Source of the DNA: an uncultured Pelagibacteraceae bacterium
Lineage (GTDB): Bacteria; Pseudomonadota; Alphaproteobacteria; Pelagibacterales; Pelagibacteraceae
Reading direction: 5' to 3'
Length of the DNA: 64,000 nucleotides
NCBI GenBank assembly: GCA_902635515.1
Contig: CACPOD010000002.1
Coordinates: 1 to 64,000, forward strand
Of this stretch, positions 38,629-49,100 are shown one piece after another. The translations under genes and the position numbers were made by a program. The notes beneath the pieces are model-generated. The model saw nothing but the letters and a program-made list of their open reading frames with translations. It searched no databases and was not told where the DNA came from. How positions within the stretch are numbered: position 1 is the first letter of the stretch; each line of letters starts with the position of its first letter.

Positions 38629-39045
38629 TTAGCTAATAGACTCTAAAGTTTTTTGAAATTTACCAGCGTGTGATTTTTCAGCTTTAGCTAAAGTTTCAAA
38701 CCAGTCAGCAATTTCTTCAAAGCCTTCTTCTCTAGCTGTTTTAGCCATACCAGGGTACATATCAGTATACTCATGAGTTTCGCCTTGTACTGCCGAAGCT
38801 AAATTTGCTTTTGTTTCACCAATTGGCATACCAGTTCCTGGATCACCAACTTCTTCTAGATACTCCAAATGACCATGTGCATGACCAGTTTCACCTTCGG
38901 CTGTTGATCTAAAAACTGCAGCTACATCATTGTAACCTTCTATGTCAGCTTTTTGTGCGAAATAAAGATATCTTCTGTTTGCTTGACTTTCACCAGCAAA
39001 CGCTTCTTTTAAATTTTCTTCTGTTTTACTTCCTTTTAAAGACAT
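38629..39045 (-). CDS. Rubrerythrin
   Basis: 138 aa; [53 protein letters not shown] di-iron motifs; lacks a C-terminal rubredoxin domain. Confidence 0.93.
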   Translation of the reverse strand: MSLKGSKTEENLKEAFAGESQANRRYLYFAQKADIEGYNDVAAVFRSTAEGETGHAHGHLEYLEEVGDPGTGMPIGETKANLASAVQGETHEYTDMYPGMAKTAREEGFEEIADWFETLAKAEKSHAGKFQKTLESIS

Positions 39046-39103
39046 TTTTTCTCCTTTTTAATATTATCAAACCATATAATGCATATTGATAGTATGTCAA
39101 TAG

Positions 39104-39119
39104 TTTAGAATTATTATAA
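39104..39119. promoter_or_regulatory. Irr/ICE-like box upstream of rubrerythrin
   Basis: TTTAGAATTATTATAA on the + strand, one mismatch to TTAGAA-N3-TTCTAA. Confidence 0.5.
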
Positions 39120-39149
39120 TGTAGATTTTAAGTGTATGATTTAATTAAA

Positions 39150-39578
39150 TTATTTTTGAGTTTGATTATCACTCGCAACTCTAACCAACACTTCAACAGA
39201 ATTTATTTTTTTTCCTGTAATATTTTTTCTAATATTAATTTTATCTATATCGCTCTCATCGCAATCAATTAGCTCATGCGTATCTTCATCAAAAAAATGA
39301 TGATGTGCTGATGTGTTTGTATCAAAATAACTTTTGTGACTATCGATCGAAATTTCTTTTAAATATCCTTTTTTTTCAAATGCATGAACTGTGTTATAAA
39401 CTGTGGCTAGAGATATCTTTTCATTCATTTTTTCAGATATCATTTTAACAAGATCATTAATTGTGAAATGGAAAGTTTTTTCTCTATTATACAAAACTTC
39501 ACACATTTTTATTCTTTGCTTGGTCGGTCTAAGCCCAACTTCTCTTAATTTTTCAATAAAATTACAGTTTTTTGGCAT
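39150..39578 (-). CDS. irr: Fur-family regulator, Irr type
   Basis: GLRPTKQRIKMCEVL, SLATVYNTVHAFEKKGYLKEISID, KSYFDTNTSAHHHFFDEDTHELIDCDE; adjacent to fabA-fabB-fabI as irr commonly is in alphaproteobacteria. Confidence 0.88.
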   Translation of the reverse strand: MPKNCNFIEKLREVGLRPTKQRIKMCEVLYNREKTFHFTINDLVKMISEKMNEKISLATVYNTVHAFEKKGYLKEISIDSHKSYFDTNTSAHHHFFDEDTHELIDCDESDIDKINIRKNITGKKINSVEVLVRVASDNQTQK

Positions 39579-39584
39579 TGTTTT

Positions 39585-39600
39585 TTATAATTATTCTAAA
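39585..39600. promoter_or_regulatory. Irr/ICE-like box upstream of irr and fabA
   Basis: Minus strand TTTAGAATAATTATAA (plus: TTATAATTATTCTAAA); 15/16 identical to the box at 39104-39119. Confidence 0.5.
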
Positions 39601-39669
39601 GTATGAATAAAAATATAGTGTTTTATTATATTATATTAGGATTAAATCAAGTATTAAGGGTGCTCGAAT

Positions 39670-40170
39670 ATGAAAAAAAACTCATACTCCTATGATGATC
39701 TAATAACTTGTGGGAATGGTGATCTTTTTGGTCCTGGTAATGCAAAATTACCACTCCCGCCAATGCTTATGTTTGACAGAATAACTGAAATCAATGAAAA
39801 TAATGGTACATTTAATAAGGGCTCTTTAAAAGCTGAATTAGATATTAAAGATGATCTTTGGTTTTTTGATTGTCATTTTAAAAAAGATCCGGTTATGCCA
39901 GGATGCTTAGGTTTAGATGCAATGTGGCAACTGGTAGGATTTTTTCTAGGTTGGCTAGGAAATCCTGGAAAAGGAAGAGCTTTAGGAGTTGGTACTGTAA
40001 AATTTACTGGCGAAGTTTTACAGAGTGTAAAAAATGTAAGATATGAAATAGATATGAAGAAAATTATGTCTCCAGGAGGAACAACTGTTGGGCTTGCAAA
40101 TGGAATTGTTCTTGCAGATAATAAAAAAATATATTCAGCTGAAAGTTTAAAAGTAGGGTTATTTAAATAA
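39670..40170 (+). CDS. fabA: 3-hydroxydecanoyl-ACP dehydratase/isomerase
   Basis: [59 protein letters not shown]. Confidence 0.96.
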   Translation: MKKNSYSYDDLITCGNGDLFGPGNAKLPLPPMLMFDRITEINENNGTFNKGSLKAELDIKDDLWFFDCHFKKDPVMPGCLGLDAMWQLVGFFLGWLGNPGKGRALGVGTVKFTGEVLQSVKNVRYEIDMKKIMSPGGTTVGLANGIVLADNKKIYSAESLKVGLFK

Positions 40171-41381
40171 TGAGAAGAGTAGTTATTACAGGTTTAGGAG
40201 TTGTCTCTTGTTTAGGAAACAATCAAGAAGAAGTTCATCAGTCTTTATTGAATTCAAAATCAGGAATCTCTTTTGCAGAAGAATACAAAGAGCATAATTT
40301 AAAAAGTCATGTTCATGGTAAACCAAATATTAAACTAGAGGATCATATAGATAGAAAAACAATAAGATTTATGGGTTCAGGTTCAGCTTATAATTATATA
40401 GCTATGAAGGAGGCTATTGAAGATTCAGGGTTAGAAGAAAATGAAGTGAGTAATTTTAAAACTGGGATTGTAATGGGTTCCGGTGGCCCATCAATTGAAA
40501 ACGTAATACTTGCAGCAGACAAAACTAGAGCTAAAACTCCAAAACTAATGGGGCCCTTTATTGTTCCAAGAACAATGGCTAGTACTGCCTCAGCAACACT
40601 TGCAGTACCATTTAAAATTAAAGGAACCAACTACACTATGAGTTCTGCATGTGCAACAAGTGGACACTGTATTGGTAATTCAATGGAATTAATTCAAATG
40701 GGCAAACAAGATGTTGTTTTTGCAGGTGGAAGTGAAGAAGTTCATTGGGCAATGACGGCAATGTTTGATGCAATGACTGCTTTATCATCAAAATATAATG
40801 ATGCACCTGAAACAGCATCAAGAGCATATGACAAAACAAGAGATGGTTTTGTAATTGCAGGTGGTGCAGGTGTGCTAGTGCTTGAGGAATACGAACATGC
40901 TAAAGCGAGAGGTGCTAAAATATACGCAGAATTAACTGGTTATGGAGCAACTTCAGATGGATACGATATGGTAGCTCCATCTGGTGAAGGAGCTGTAAGA
41001 TGTATGCAAATGGCAATGTCTACTGCTAAAAATAAAATTGATTATATTAATACTCATGGAACTTCTACTCCAGTTGGAGATATTACAGAACTAAATGCTG
41101 TTAAAAATACTTTTGGAGACAATATTCCAAAAATTAGTTCAACAAAATCTTTATCAGGACATCCACTAGGTGCTGCTTCGGTTCATGAAGCAATCTATTG
41201 TTTAATAATGATGAAAAATAATTTCATTGCTGGCTCTGCAAACATTAGTGAGATGGATGAAGAAGCTAAAAAATTTCCAATAGTTTCAAAAACTGAAACT
41301 GGTGCAACTTTAAATACAGTAATGTCTAATAGTTTTGGTTTCGGTGGAACTAACGCTGCTTTAATTTTTGAAAAGGTTTAA
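40170..41381 (+). CDS. fabB: Beta-ketoacyl-ACP synthase I
   Basis: [62 protein letters not shown]. Confidence 0.96.
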   Translation: MRRVVITGLGVVSCLGNNQEEVHQSLLNSKSGISFAEEYKEHNLKSHVHGKPNIKLEDHIDRKTIRFMGSGSAYNYIAMKEAIEDSGLEENEVSNFKTGIVMGSGGPSIENVILAADKTRAKTPKLMGPFIVPRTMASTASATLAVPFKIKGTNYTMSSACATSGHCIGNSMELIQMGKQDVVFAGGSEEVHWAMTAMFDAMTALSSKYNDAPETASRAYDKTRDGFVIAGGAGVLVLEEYEHAKARGAKIYAELTGYGATSDGYDMVAPSGEGAVRCMQMAMSTAKNKIDYINTHGTSTPVGDITELNAVKNTFGDNIPKISSTKSLSGHPLGAASVHEAIYCLIMMKNNFIAGSANISEMDEEAKKFPIVSKTETGATLNTVMSNSFGFGGTNAALIFEKV

Positions 41382-41384
41382 ACT

Positions 41385-42170
41385 ATGAGTTTGATGAAAG
41401 GTAAAAAAGGATTAATCATGGGAGTTGCCAATGAAAGATCTATTGCTTGGGGTATTTCTCAAAAACTTGCAGAGGCTGGAGCTGAGTTAGCATTTACTTA
41501 TTTGGGTGATGCTTTAAAAAAAAGAGTAGTTCCTTTAGCAGAAAAATTAAATTCAAATGTTACATTTAGTTGTGATGTTGAAAAAAAAGAAGAAGTTGTA
41601 AAATTATTTGAGGATATCAAATCCCAATGGGGTGAAATTGATTTTGTAGTTCATGCAGTTGCTTTCTCTGATAAATCAGAGTTATCAGGTGAATATTTAA
41701 ATACGACTAGAGAAAACTTTTTAAGAAGTATGTTAATCTCATGCTTTTCATTTACTGAAGTAGCAAAAGAAGCTTCAAAGGTAATGAAACAAGGTGGAAG
41801 CTTATTAACTTTAACTTACGAGTCTACTAAAGCAATTCCAAATTATAACGTAATGGGTGTTTGTAAATCAGCTTTAGAGGCCAGTGTTAAATATTTAGCT
41901 AGAGATTTGGGTGCTAAAGGTATGAGAGTAAATGCTATAAGTGCAGGACCTATCAAGACATTGGCTGCCTCTGCAATTGGAGACGCAAAATTCTTATATA
42001 AATGGAATGAAGACCATTCTTTCCTTAAGAGAAATGTGGATATCCATGATGTTGGAAATTCAGCTTTATATCTATTAAGTGAACTTGCAAATGGTGTTAC
42101 TGGTGAAATTCACTATGTAGATGCTGGATATAACAAGGTTGGGATGCCAGATCCTAAAAATATAACCTAA
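41385..42170 (+). CDS. fabI: Enoyl-ACP reductase (NADH)
   Basis: GKKGLIMGVANERSIAWGIS; YNVMGVCKSALEASVKYLARDLG; SAGPIKTLAASAIGD. Confidence 0.96.
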   Translation: MSLMKGKKGLIMGVANERSIAWGISQKLAEAGAELAFTYLGDALKKRVVPLAEKLNSNVTFSCDVEKKEEVVKLFEDIKSQWGEIDFVVHAVAFSDKSELSGEYLNTTRENFLRSMLISCFSFTEVAKEASKVMKQGGSLLTLTYESTKAIPNYNVMGVCKSALEASVKYLARDLGAKGMRVNAISAGPIKTLAASAIGDAKFLYKWNEDHSFLKRNVDIHDVGNSALYLLSELANGVTGEIHYVDAGYNKVGMPDPKNIT

Positions 42171-42197
42171 AATTTAGTTAAATTTAGTTAAAAATAT

Positions 42198-42404
42198 ATG
42201 AAGGGATACAGATTTATTACTGATGATGATACAGCAAGATTTTGTAATCGAGTAACTGAGGCATTATCGAATGGATGGAAATTATACGGTGAACCCAAAA
42301 TGACATTTGATAAAAAACGAGGAATAATGCGTTGTGGCCAAGCAGTTATAAAAAATGTTCCAAATAAAAAATACTCAAAAAAAATAAATTTATCTTCAAT
42401 ATAA
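42198..42404 (+). CDS. DUF1737-like small protein
   Basis: 68 aa; YRFITDDDTARFCNRVTEALSNGWKLYGEPKMTFDKKRGIMRCGQAVI. Confidence 0.75.
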   Translation: MKGYRFITDDDTARFCNRVTEALSNGWKLYGEPKMTFDKKRGIMRCGQAVIKNVPNKKYSKKINLSSI

Positions 42405-42440
42405 AAAACCCCCAGAACTCTCATTCCAGGGGTTTAAAAA
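42405..42440. terminator. Bidirectional terminator between DUF1737-like gene and pnp
   Basis: aaaaaaCCCCcagaactctcattccaGGGGtttaaaaattttaa: G/C stem flanked by A- and T-rich tracts. Confidence 0.7.
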
Positions 42441-42459
42441 TTTTAATTTAAGTTATAGA

Positions 42460-44532
42460 TTATTCAGCAGCTTGTTTCATAGAAAGTTTAACTTTACCTC
42501 TATCGAAACCAATCACTTTAACTTTTACTTCGTCACCCTCTTTGACAACGTCAGTAACTTTAGCTACTCTTTTATCTGCAAGTTCTGAGATATGAACTAG
42601 TCCATCTTGTTTTCCTAAGAAATTAACAAATGCACCAAACTCCATAATCTTCATTACTTTACCTGAATAAATTTTGTTTAATTCAGCTTTTGCAGTGATG
42701 TCTTTAATCATTTGCATTGCGATGTTTCTAGATTCTTCATCAGGAGCAGCAACTGTTACTACACCTTCGTCATTTACATCTACTTTTGCACCTGATTTTT
42801 CAACAATCTCTCTAATCGTTGCTCCACCTTTTCCAATCACAGCTGCAATGTCTTTTTTATCAACATTAACTTGTTCCATTTTTGGAGTGTGTTTTCCAAC
42901 ATCTTCTCTTGAAGCTGATAATGCTTTATTCATTTCACCTAAGATATGAACTCTTCCATCTTTAGCTTGGCTCAATGCCTGCTCCATAATTTCAAAGGTA
43001 ATACCTGTAATTTTGATATCCATTTGAAGAGAAGTAATTCCATCTTTGGTTCCAGCAACTTTAAAGTCCATATCACCTAAATGATCTTCATCCCCTAAAA
43101 TGTCTGATAAGACACTAAAATCATCACCTTCTTTAATCAAACCCATTGCTATACCTGCAACTGGCTCTTTAATTGGTACTCCCGCATCCATTAATGCTAA
43201 AGAAGTTCCACAAACAGTAGCCATTGAAGAAGAACCATTAGACTCAGTAATCTCTGAAACTACTCTAAAAGTATATGGAAATGCTTCTTTTGTAGGTAAT
43301 GAAGAGTTAATTGCTCTCCAAGCTAATTTACCATGTCCAATTTCTCTTCTACCTGTTCCAATTCTTCCAGTTTCTCCAACTGAAAAAGGAGGAAAATTAT
43401 AGTGAAGCATAAATCGCTCTCTTTGTAATCCATCTAAACTTTCAATTCTTTGCTCGTCATCAGATGTTCCTAGAGTTGCTACAACAATTGCTTGGGTTTC
43501 TCCTCTAGTAAATAAAGCAGAACCATGTGCTCTTGGTAAAACGCCTACTTCACATTCAATAGGTCTTACATCTGACAATCCTCGACCATCAATTCTATTT
43601 TTATTTTTTAGAATATCAGTTCTAACAATTGATTTTTCAAGATTTTTTAACTGACTGTTAACATCAAGATCTGTGTAGTTTTCATCTTCCTCATAAAGCT
43701 TTTTAGCTTTATCAGTGATTTCAGAAATTTGATTTGATCTATCCTGTTTATCTCTTGTTGCAAAAGCTTTCTTAAGATCTTCCGTAAAAGTTTCCTCAAG
43801 TTTTTTCTTAACCTCTGATAAATCTTTCTTTTCAACAGTCCACTCAGGTTTTCTGCATTCTTTTGCAAGTTCCTCGATCATTTCAATTACTGGAACAAAT
43901 CCTTCATGTCCAAATTTAACTGCATTTAACATTTCTTCTTCTGTTAAACCGCTTGCTTCAGACTCAACCATAAGCACAGCATCTTTTGTACCTGCTACAA
44001 CTAGGTCTAATTTTGATTTTTCTAATTCTGATTTAGATGGGTTTAAAACATATTTTCCATCTATAAAACCTACTCTTGAAGCTCCTACAGGACCCATAAA
44101 TGGCATACCTGATATAGCTAATGCTGCTGATGATGCAATAATTGATAAAATATCTGGTTCATTTTCTTTATCGTATGAAATTACCGTTGGTAATAACTGA
44201 ACTTCATTTTTAAATTCATCAGGAAACAAAGGTCTGATTGGTCTATCAATTAATCTAGAGATTAATGTTTCACTTTCAGTTGGTCTTGCTTCTCTTTTAA
44301 AATATCCACCTGGGATTTTTCCTGCTGCATAATATTTTTCTTGATAATTTACAGATAAAGGAAAGTAATCCATATCAGGATTTACTTTTTTTGCTCCAAC
44401 TACTGTTGCTAGTACGACTGTCTCTCCACATGTTGCGATTATTGCACCGTCTGCCTGTCTTGCTACTTTACCTGTTTCTAAACTTATCTTCTTTCCTGCT
44501 ACTTCAATTTCCTTCTTATATACTTTAAACAT
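42460..44532 (-). CDS. pnp: Polyribonucleotide nucleotidyltransferase
   Basis: 690 aa; [40 protein letters not shown] ([11 protein letters not shown]) and S1 domains. Confidence 0.97.
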   Translation of the reverse strand: MFKVYKKEIEVAGKKISLETGKVARQADGAIIATCGETVVLATVVGAKKVNPDMDYFPLSVNYQEKYYAAGKIPGGYFKREARPTESETLISRLIDRPIRPLFPDEFKNEVQLLPTVISYDKENEPDILSIIASSAALAISGMPFMGPVGASRVGFIDGKYVLNPSKSELEKSKLDLVVAGTKDAVLMVESEASGLTEEEMLNAVKFGHEGFVPVIEMIEELAKECRKPEWTVEKKDLSEVKKKLEETFTEDLKKAFATRDKQDRSNQISEITDKAKKLYEEDENYTDLDVNSQLKNLEKSIVRTDILKNKNRIDGRGLSDVRPIECEVGVLPRAHGSALFTRGETQAIVVATLGTSDDEQRIESLDGLQRERFMLHYNFPPFSVGETGRIGTGRREIGHGKLAWRAINSSLPTKEAFPYTFRVVSEITESNGSSSMATVCGTSLALMDAGVPIKEPVAGIAMGLIKEGDDFSVLSDILGDEDHLGDMDFKVAGTKDGITSLQMDIKITGITFEIMEQALSQAKDGRVHILGEMNKALSASREDVGKHTPKMEQVNVDKKDIAAVIGKGGATIREIVEKSGAKVDVNDEGVVTVAAPDEESRNIAMQMIKDITAKAELNKIYSGKVMKIMEFGAFVNFLGKQDGLVHISELADKRVAKVTDVVKEGDEVKVKVIGFDRGKVKLSMKQAAE

Positions 44533-44588
44533 TTCATTTCCATTTCGTTTCGTTCGTTTCGTTCCATTCTATCTATCTATCTTGACTT

Positions 44589-44837
44589 CTATTTTCTTAA
44601 ATTCAATTTCGACAGTACATTTTTGTAAGAATCCATTTTATTTTTCTTTAGGTATTCTAACAATTTCTTTCTTCTATTTACCGCTCTCAACAATCCAACA
44701 GATGAATGTTTATCCTTTTTGAATTGCTTAATATGTTTAGAGAGAGTTTCAATTTTCTCTGTTAGCAAAGCGATCTGTATCTCTGAAGATCCCGTATCTT
44801 TATCGTGCATTGCTAATTCTTGTGCCTTTTTGTTCAT
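44589..44837 (-). CDS. rpsO: 30S ribosomal protein S15
   Basis: DTGSSEIQIALLTEKIETLSKHIKQFKKDKHSSVGLLRAVNRRKKLLEYLKK. Confidence 0.97.
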   Translation of the reverse strand: MNKKAQELAMHDKDTGSSEIQIALLTEKIETLSKHIKQFKKDKHSSVGLLRAVNRRKKLLEYLKKNKMDSYKNVLSKLNLRK

Positions 44838-44849
44838 GCCTCTTTCTTC

Positions 44850-45221
44850 CTATTTATTTGTTTGTTTTATTAAGTTTTCTATTTTTTCCGCATACTCAAA
44901 AGATTCGTCTTTTCTAAAAAGTAATTTTGGTAAAAATTTCATAACCACTTTTTGTGATAAAATTTTTCTAATTAAAAATGAATATTCCTTTAGAACATTA
45001 ATTGTTTCCTCCGCATCTTTTCCACCCAATGGAAGAACATATGCTTTAGCAATTTTTAAATCAGGACTCATTCTAACCTCAGTAACCGTTATAGTGTTTG
45101 TTTCTAAATTCGGCACCTTAGCCTCATTTCTAATAAAAATCATGCTTAAAGACTGCTTAATCATCTCACCTACTCTAAGCTGTCTTTGTGAAACTGGTTT
45201 TCCTATTCTATCTGCCATCAA
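44850..45221 (-). CDS. rbfA: Ribosome-binding factor A
   Basis: GKPVSQRQLRVGEMIKQSLSMIF...VTEVRMSPDLKIAKAYVLPLG. Confidence 0.93.
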   Translation of the reverse strand: MMADRIGKPVSQRQLRVGEMIKQSLSMIFIRNEAKVPNLETNTITVTEVRMSPDLKIAKAYVLPLGGKDAEETINVLKEYSFLIRKILSQKVVMKFLPKLLFRKDESFEYAEKIENLIKQTNK

Positions 45222-47437
45222 ATTGACCTCTCTGTAGATGTAACACTAAAAGCCTCTATTGTGTCATTTTTTTGGAAATCCATATAATCTTTAACGGTTA
45301 TTCCACATTCTTGACCATCACTTACCTGTTTAACTTGGTTTTTTTCTCTAAATATTGTCGAAACTTTTCCAGTATAAATAATAGCACCATCTCTAATAAT
45401 TCTCACATCTGAAGTACTATTAATTTCTCCCTCCATTACTTTTGAGCCAGCAACTTTTCCTGCACCTGAAACTTTAAATATCTCTAAAATTTGTGCGGTA
45501 CCAGTAATTTTTTCTTGGACATCAGGCGCCAATAATCCTGACATTCTTTGTTTTATATAATCTAGAACTTCATAAATAATATTGTATGAAGATATTTTTA
45601 TCTTTTCATTTTCAGCAAGTTTTTTTGCTTCTTTACTTGGTTTAACATTGAAAGCAATTAATACAGCATTTGATGCCTTCGCTAACGTAACATCTGTCTC
45701 AGTTACCATTCCAATATCTGCTAAAATTATTTTAGGTTTAACTTCATCATGCTTGATTTGACTAATTGCATTTTTAATTGCTTCAGATGATCCATGCACA
45801 TCAGATTTAATTATTAAATTTAATTCTTCTGTAGATTTATCTGAAAAAGCAGAGTCTTGTGTTGCAAAAGTTAATGGATTCTTTCCATCCTTACTTTCTT
45901 GAGCTCTATTTTCACTCAATGTCTTAGCTTCTTTTTCTGTATCAAGAACAATAAAGTCATCTCCAGCTTTTGCTGCACCATTTATTCCTAATATTTCAAC
46001 AGGAGTAGAAGGTAAAGCTTCATTAATATTTTGACCTTTGTCATTAATAATTGCTCTTACTTTTCCCCATTTTAAACCGCTAACAAAAAAATCACCTCTC
46101 TTGAGAGTTCCAGTAGTGACAATTATATTTGCTACTGGACCTCTACCAACATCAATTTTGGACTCTAATACAATACCTGTAGCTTTAGATTCATAATCTG
46201 TTTTAAGATCTAAAATCTCTGCTTGAAGTATTATAGACTCTACTAATTTATCTAAGTTTTGTTTTGTTTTAGTTGAAATTTCAACCATTAAAGTATCACC
46301 AGATAAATCTTCAGCGATTAATTCGTGTTCTAATAATTGATTTTTTATTTTCTGAGGATCTGCCTCTGGTAGATCGCATTTATTTATAGCTACAACAATT
46401 GGAACCTTTGCTGCTTTAGCATGTTTAATAGACTCAACAGTTTGAGGTTTAACTCCATCATCTGCAGCAACCACTAAAACAACCACATCCGTTAACTTTG
46501 ATCCTCTAGCTCTCATTTCTGTAAAAGCAGCATGTCCTGGTGTATCAATAAATGTTAATTTATTATCTTGGCTTTCAATTTGATAAGCTCCAATATGTTG
46601 AGTTATTCCACCAAATTCACCTGAAACTACATTTGCACTTCTAAGAACATCTAACACTGATGTCTTACCATGATCAACATGTCCCATAACTGTAACTATT
46701 GGTGGTCGGTTTTTTAAATTTTCAGCTCTTGAAGCTTTTATTTTTTGAATTATTTCTTCTGCTTTCTCCTCCCTAATTGGATTATGACCAAATTCTTTAA
46801 CTAAATATTCTGCAGTATCTGCAGCTAATGTTTGATTGATAGTCACAGTAACACCCATACCAAATAAATGCTTAATTACATTACTTGATTGTTCAGCCAT
46901 TCTATTTGCAAGTTCTCTTACTGTGATTGCTTCAGGAATATTAATATCTCTTTTAATAGTTTTTAAATTTTCTTGAGAAACATCTTTTGTAGCATTTTTA
47001 ATTTCTTTTTGTCTTGCTCTCTTTACTGATGCTAAACTTCTTTGTTTTGCATCAATCTCATCACTTAGCGCTCTTGATACAGTTAACTTTAGCTCTCTCT
47101 TCTTAGTTCCTGCTTTTAAAGTTTTTTTATCTTTGTTTTCAGTATCTCCTTTAAGTCTTTTAGTGGCTCTTTGCTCTGCAAGTTTTCTCTTTTCAAAATC
47201 GTTTGTTATAGGGGGTGATTTAGGATGAAATGAAGGTTTTAATGGCGCTCCTCGATTGAAATTTGAAGATGTTCTTGGCTTATTCGTACTAGATCTAAAT
47301 GATCCACCTCTACTCGCAGATTTTCCAGTTTGTTTTTCAATTACTACAGAATTTTTTCCTTGGCTTTTAGCAATCTCAATGTTTTTGATTGATTTTTTGG
47401 CTGAGCCTGAAACTGTTAATTTTGTTTTTTTCTCCAT
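45218..47437 (-). CDS. infB: Translation initiation factor IF-2
   Basis: RPPIVTVMGHVDHGKTSVLDVLRSANVVSGEFGGITQHIGAYQ; FIDTPGHAAFTEMRARG. Confidence 0.97.
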   Translation of the reverse strand: MEKKTKLTVSGSAKKSIKNIEIAKSQGKNSVVIEKQTGKSASRGGSFRSSTNKPRTSSNFNRGAPLKPSFHPKSPPITNDFEKRKLAEQRATKRLKGDTENKDKKTLKAGTKKRELKLTVSRALSDEIDAKQRSLASVKRARQKEIKNATKDVSQENLKTIKRDINIPEAITVRELANRMAEQSSNVIKHLFGMGVTVTINQTLAADTAEYLVKEFGHNPIREEKAEEIIQKIKASRAENLKNRPPIVTVMGHVDHGKTSVLDVLRSANVVSGEFGGITQHIGAYQIESQDNKLTFIDTPGHAAFTEMRARGSKLTDVVVLVVAADDGVKPQTVESIKHAKAAKVPIVVAINKCDLPEADPQKIKNQLLEHELIAEDLSGDTLMVEISTKTKQNLDKLVESIILQAEILDLKTDYESKATGIVLESKIDVGRGPVANIIVTTGTLKRGDFFVSGLKWGKVRAIINDKGQNINEALPSTPVEILGINGAAKAGDDFIVLDTEKEAKTLSENRAQESKDGKNPLTFATQDSAFSDKSTEELNLIIKSDVHGSSEAIKNAISQIKHDEVKPKIILADIGMVTETDVTLAKASNAVLIAFNVKPSKEAKKLAENEKIKISSYNIIYEVLDYIKQRMSGLLAPDVQEKITGTAQILEIFKVSGAGKVAGSKVMEGEINSTSDVRIIRDGAIIYTGKVSTIFREKNQVKQVSDGQECGITVKDYMDFQKNDTIEAFSVTSTERSI

Positions 47438-47447
47438 ACCTCATCAC

Positions 47448-49001
47448 TCAATCTTTATAAACAATATTTCGTGCAGACATAATTAGTTCATCCGCTTCAT
47501 CTTTTGATAGAGCAAAATCTTCAAGATAACCTTGGATTTTTACTCTCTCACCTTTAACCACATCATAACCACCAGTTAATTCATCAGATGCTAAATCTGC
47601 GAAATCTTCTAAAGTTAGAATTTTTTGTTCACCAAGTGTTACTAACATTCCTGGGGTTAATCCTTTTAGATTAATCAATGCATCTTCAAGACCTAATTCT
47701 TTAATTCTCTGAGAAATATCCTCTTGGTCTTTTTTGTGAAACTCTTTAGCTCTTTCTATCAATGCTTTAGCAGTATCTTCTTCTATACCTTCTATTTTCA
47801 TTAGATTTTCAGATGAACTATCCTTGATGTCATCAATAGTCGAAAAACCTTCGGCAACAAGTAGCTGACCCAATGTTTCGTCTAACTCTAAATTTTTTAC
47901 AAAGTTCTCTGTTTTTTCTTTAAATTCTAATTGTCTTCTTTCGGAGTCCTCTGCATCTGTCATTATATTAATTTCATAATTTAAGAGTTTTGTCGCAAGT
48001 CTTACATTTTGACCTCTTCTACCAATTGCTTTACTTAAATTTTCTTCAGTAAGAATTACATCAAGTTTTTTTCTTTCACTATCAACGTTAACTCTTTGTA
48101 CTTCAGCAGGGGATAACGCATTTGAAACCAAGAGAGCAGGGTCTTCTGACCAATTAACTATATCAATTTTCTCTCCTTGAAGTTCATTTACAACAGCTTG
48201 AACTCTTGAACCTCTCATACCTACACAAGCACCTACTGGATCTAAAGATGTATCAACTGCTTTAACACATATTTTAGCTCTACTTCCAGGATCTCTTGAA
48301 GAAGATTTAATTTCTATTAGTCCATCATAAATTTCGGGAACTTCTTGAACAAAAAGCTTTTCCATAAATTTAGGATGAGCTCTCGATAAAAATATTTGTT
48401 GCCCTCTAGGTTCTCTTCTAACATCATAACAATAAGCTTTTATTCGATCACCTGCTTTAATATTTTCACGAGGTATTAATTCATTTTTTTGAATTATTGC
48501 TTCAGTTCTTCCTAAATCAACAATTACATTTCCAAATTCTAATCTCTTTACAATTCCACTTAAAATAGAATCTTTCTTGTCAATAAAATCATTAAATTGT
48601 CTTTCTCTTTCAGCTTCTCTTACATTAAAACTAATCACCTGCTTTGCAGTTTGCGCAGCTATTCTTCCAAAATCAAATGAAGGAAGTGGCTGTAAAACTT
48701 CGTCACCAATAGATTTATCTTTATTTAATTCATTTAAACTAATTGCATCTTCCAATTTTATCTCCGTATTCGCGTTTTCAGGATTTTCAGCAATTATCAA
48801 TTTTCTAAAAAGCTCAATATCTCCGTTGTCTCTATTAATAGAAACTTTAATTTCATTTTCCTGACCAAATTTTGATTTTGCAGCTTTAGCGATACCAGTT
48901 TCCATAGAACTTATAATTAATTCTTTATCAATTGATTTTTCTAAAGCTACAGCTTCAGCAATTCTTAATAATTCAAGTTTATCTGCTCTTTTATTTAACA
49001 T
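47448..49001 (-). CDS. nusA: Transcription termination/antitermination factor NusA
   Basis: MLNKRADKLELLRIAEAVALEKSIDKELIISSMETGIAKAAKSKFG; S1 and KH domains; start at 49001 preferred over 49040, which lies in the hairpin. Confidence 0.95.
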   Translation of the reverse strand: MLNKRADKLELLRIAEAVALEKSIDKELIISSMETGIAKAAKSKFGQENEIKVSINRDNGDIELFRKLIIAENPENANTEIKLEDAISLNELNKDKSIGDEVLQPLPSFDFGRIAAQTAKQVISFNVREAERERQFNDFIDKKDSILSGIVKRLEFGNVIVDLGRTEAIIQKNELIPRENIKAGDRIKAYCYDVRREPRGQQIFLSRAHPKFMEKLFVQEVPEIYDGLIEIKSSSRDPGSRAKICVKAVDTSLDPVGACVGMRGSRVQAVVNELQGEKIDIVNWSEDPALLVSNALSPAEVQRVNVDSERKKLDVILTEENLSKAIGRRGQNVRLATKLLNYEINIMTDAEDSERRQLEFKEKTENFVKNLELDETLGQLLVAEGFSTIDDIKDSSSENLMKIEGIEEDTAKALIERAKEFHKKDQEDISQRIKELGLEDALINLKGLTPGMLVTLGEQKILTLEDFADLASDELTGGYDVVKGERVKIQGYLEDFALSKDEADELIMSARNIVYKD

Positions 49002-49016
49002 AATTTTGTTTGCTCC

Positions 49017-49043
49017 AAAAAAAAATGGGCTAGAGCCCATTTT
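49017..49043 (-). terminator. Intrinsic terminator between metK and nusA
   Basis: Minus strand AAAATGGGC-TCTA-GCCCATTTTTTTTT: 9-bp stem, tetraloop, 9 consecutive T, ending 15 nt before the nusA ATG. Confidence 0.88.
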
Positions 49044-49100
49044 GTAAAGTTCAACAATGTAGTTGCAATATAGTAAAGTTTTTTTTTAATTCAACAGAAA

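Noticed and set aside
43647-43868. 73-aa Lys/Leu-rich minus-strand ORF inside pnp
   Set aside because: Alternative frame of pnp; basic repeats derive from the Lys/Glu-rich linker coding sequence, with no SD and full overlap with a confident CDS.
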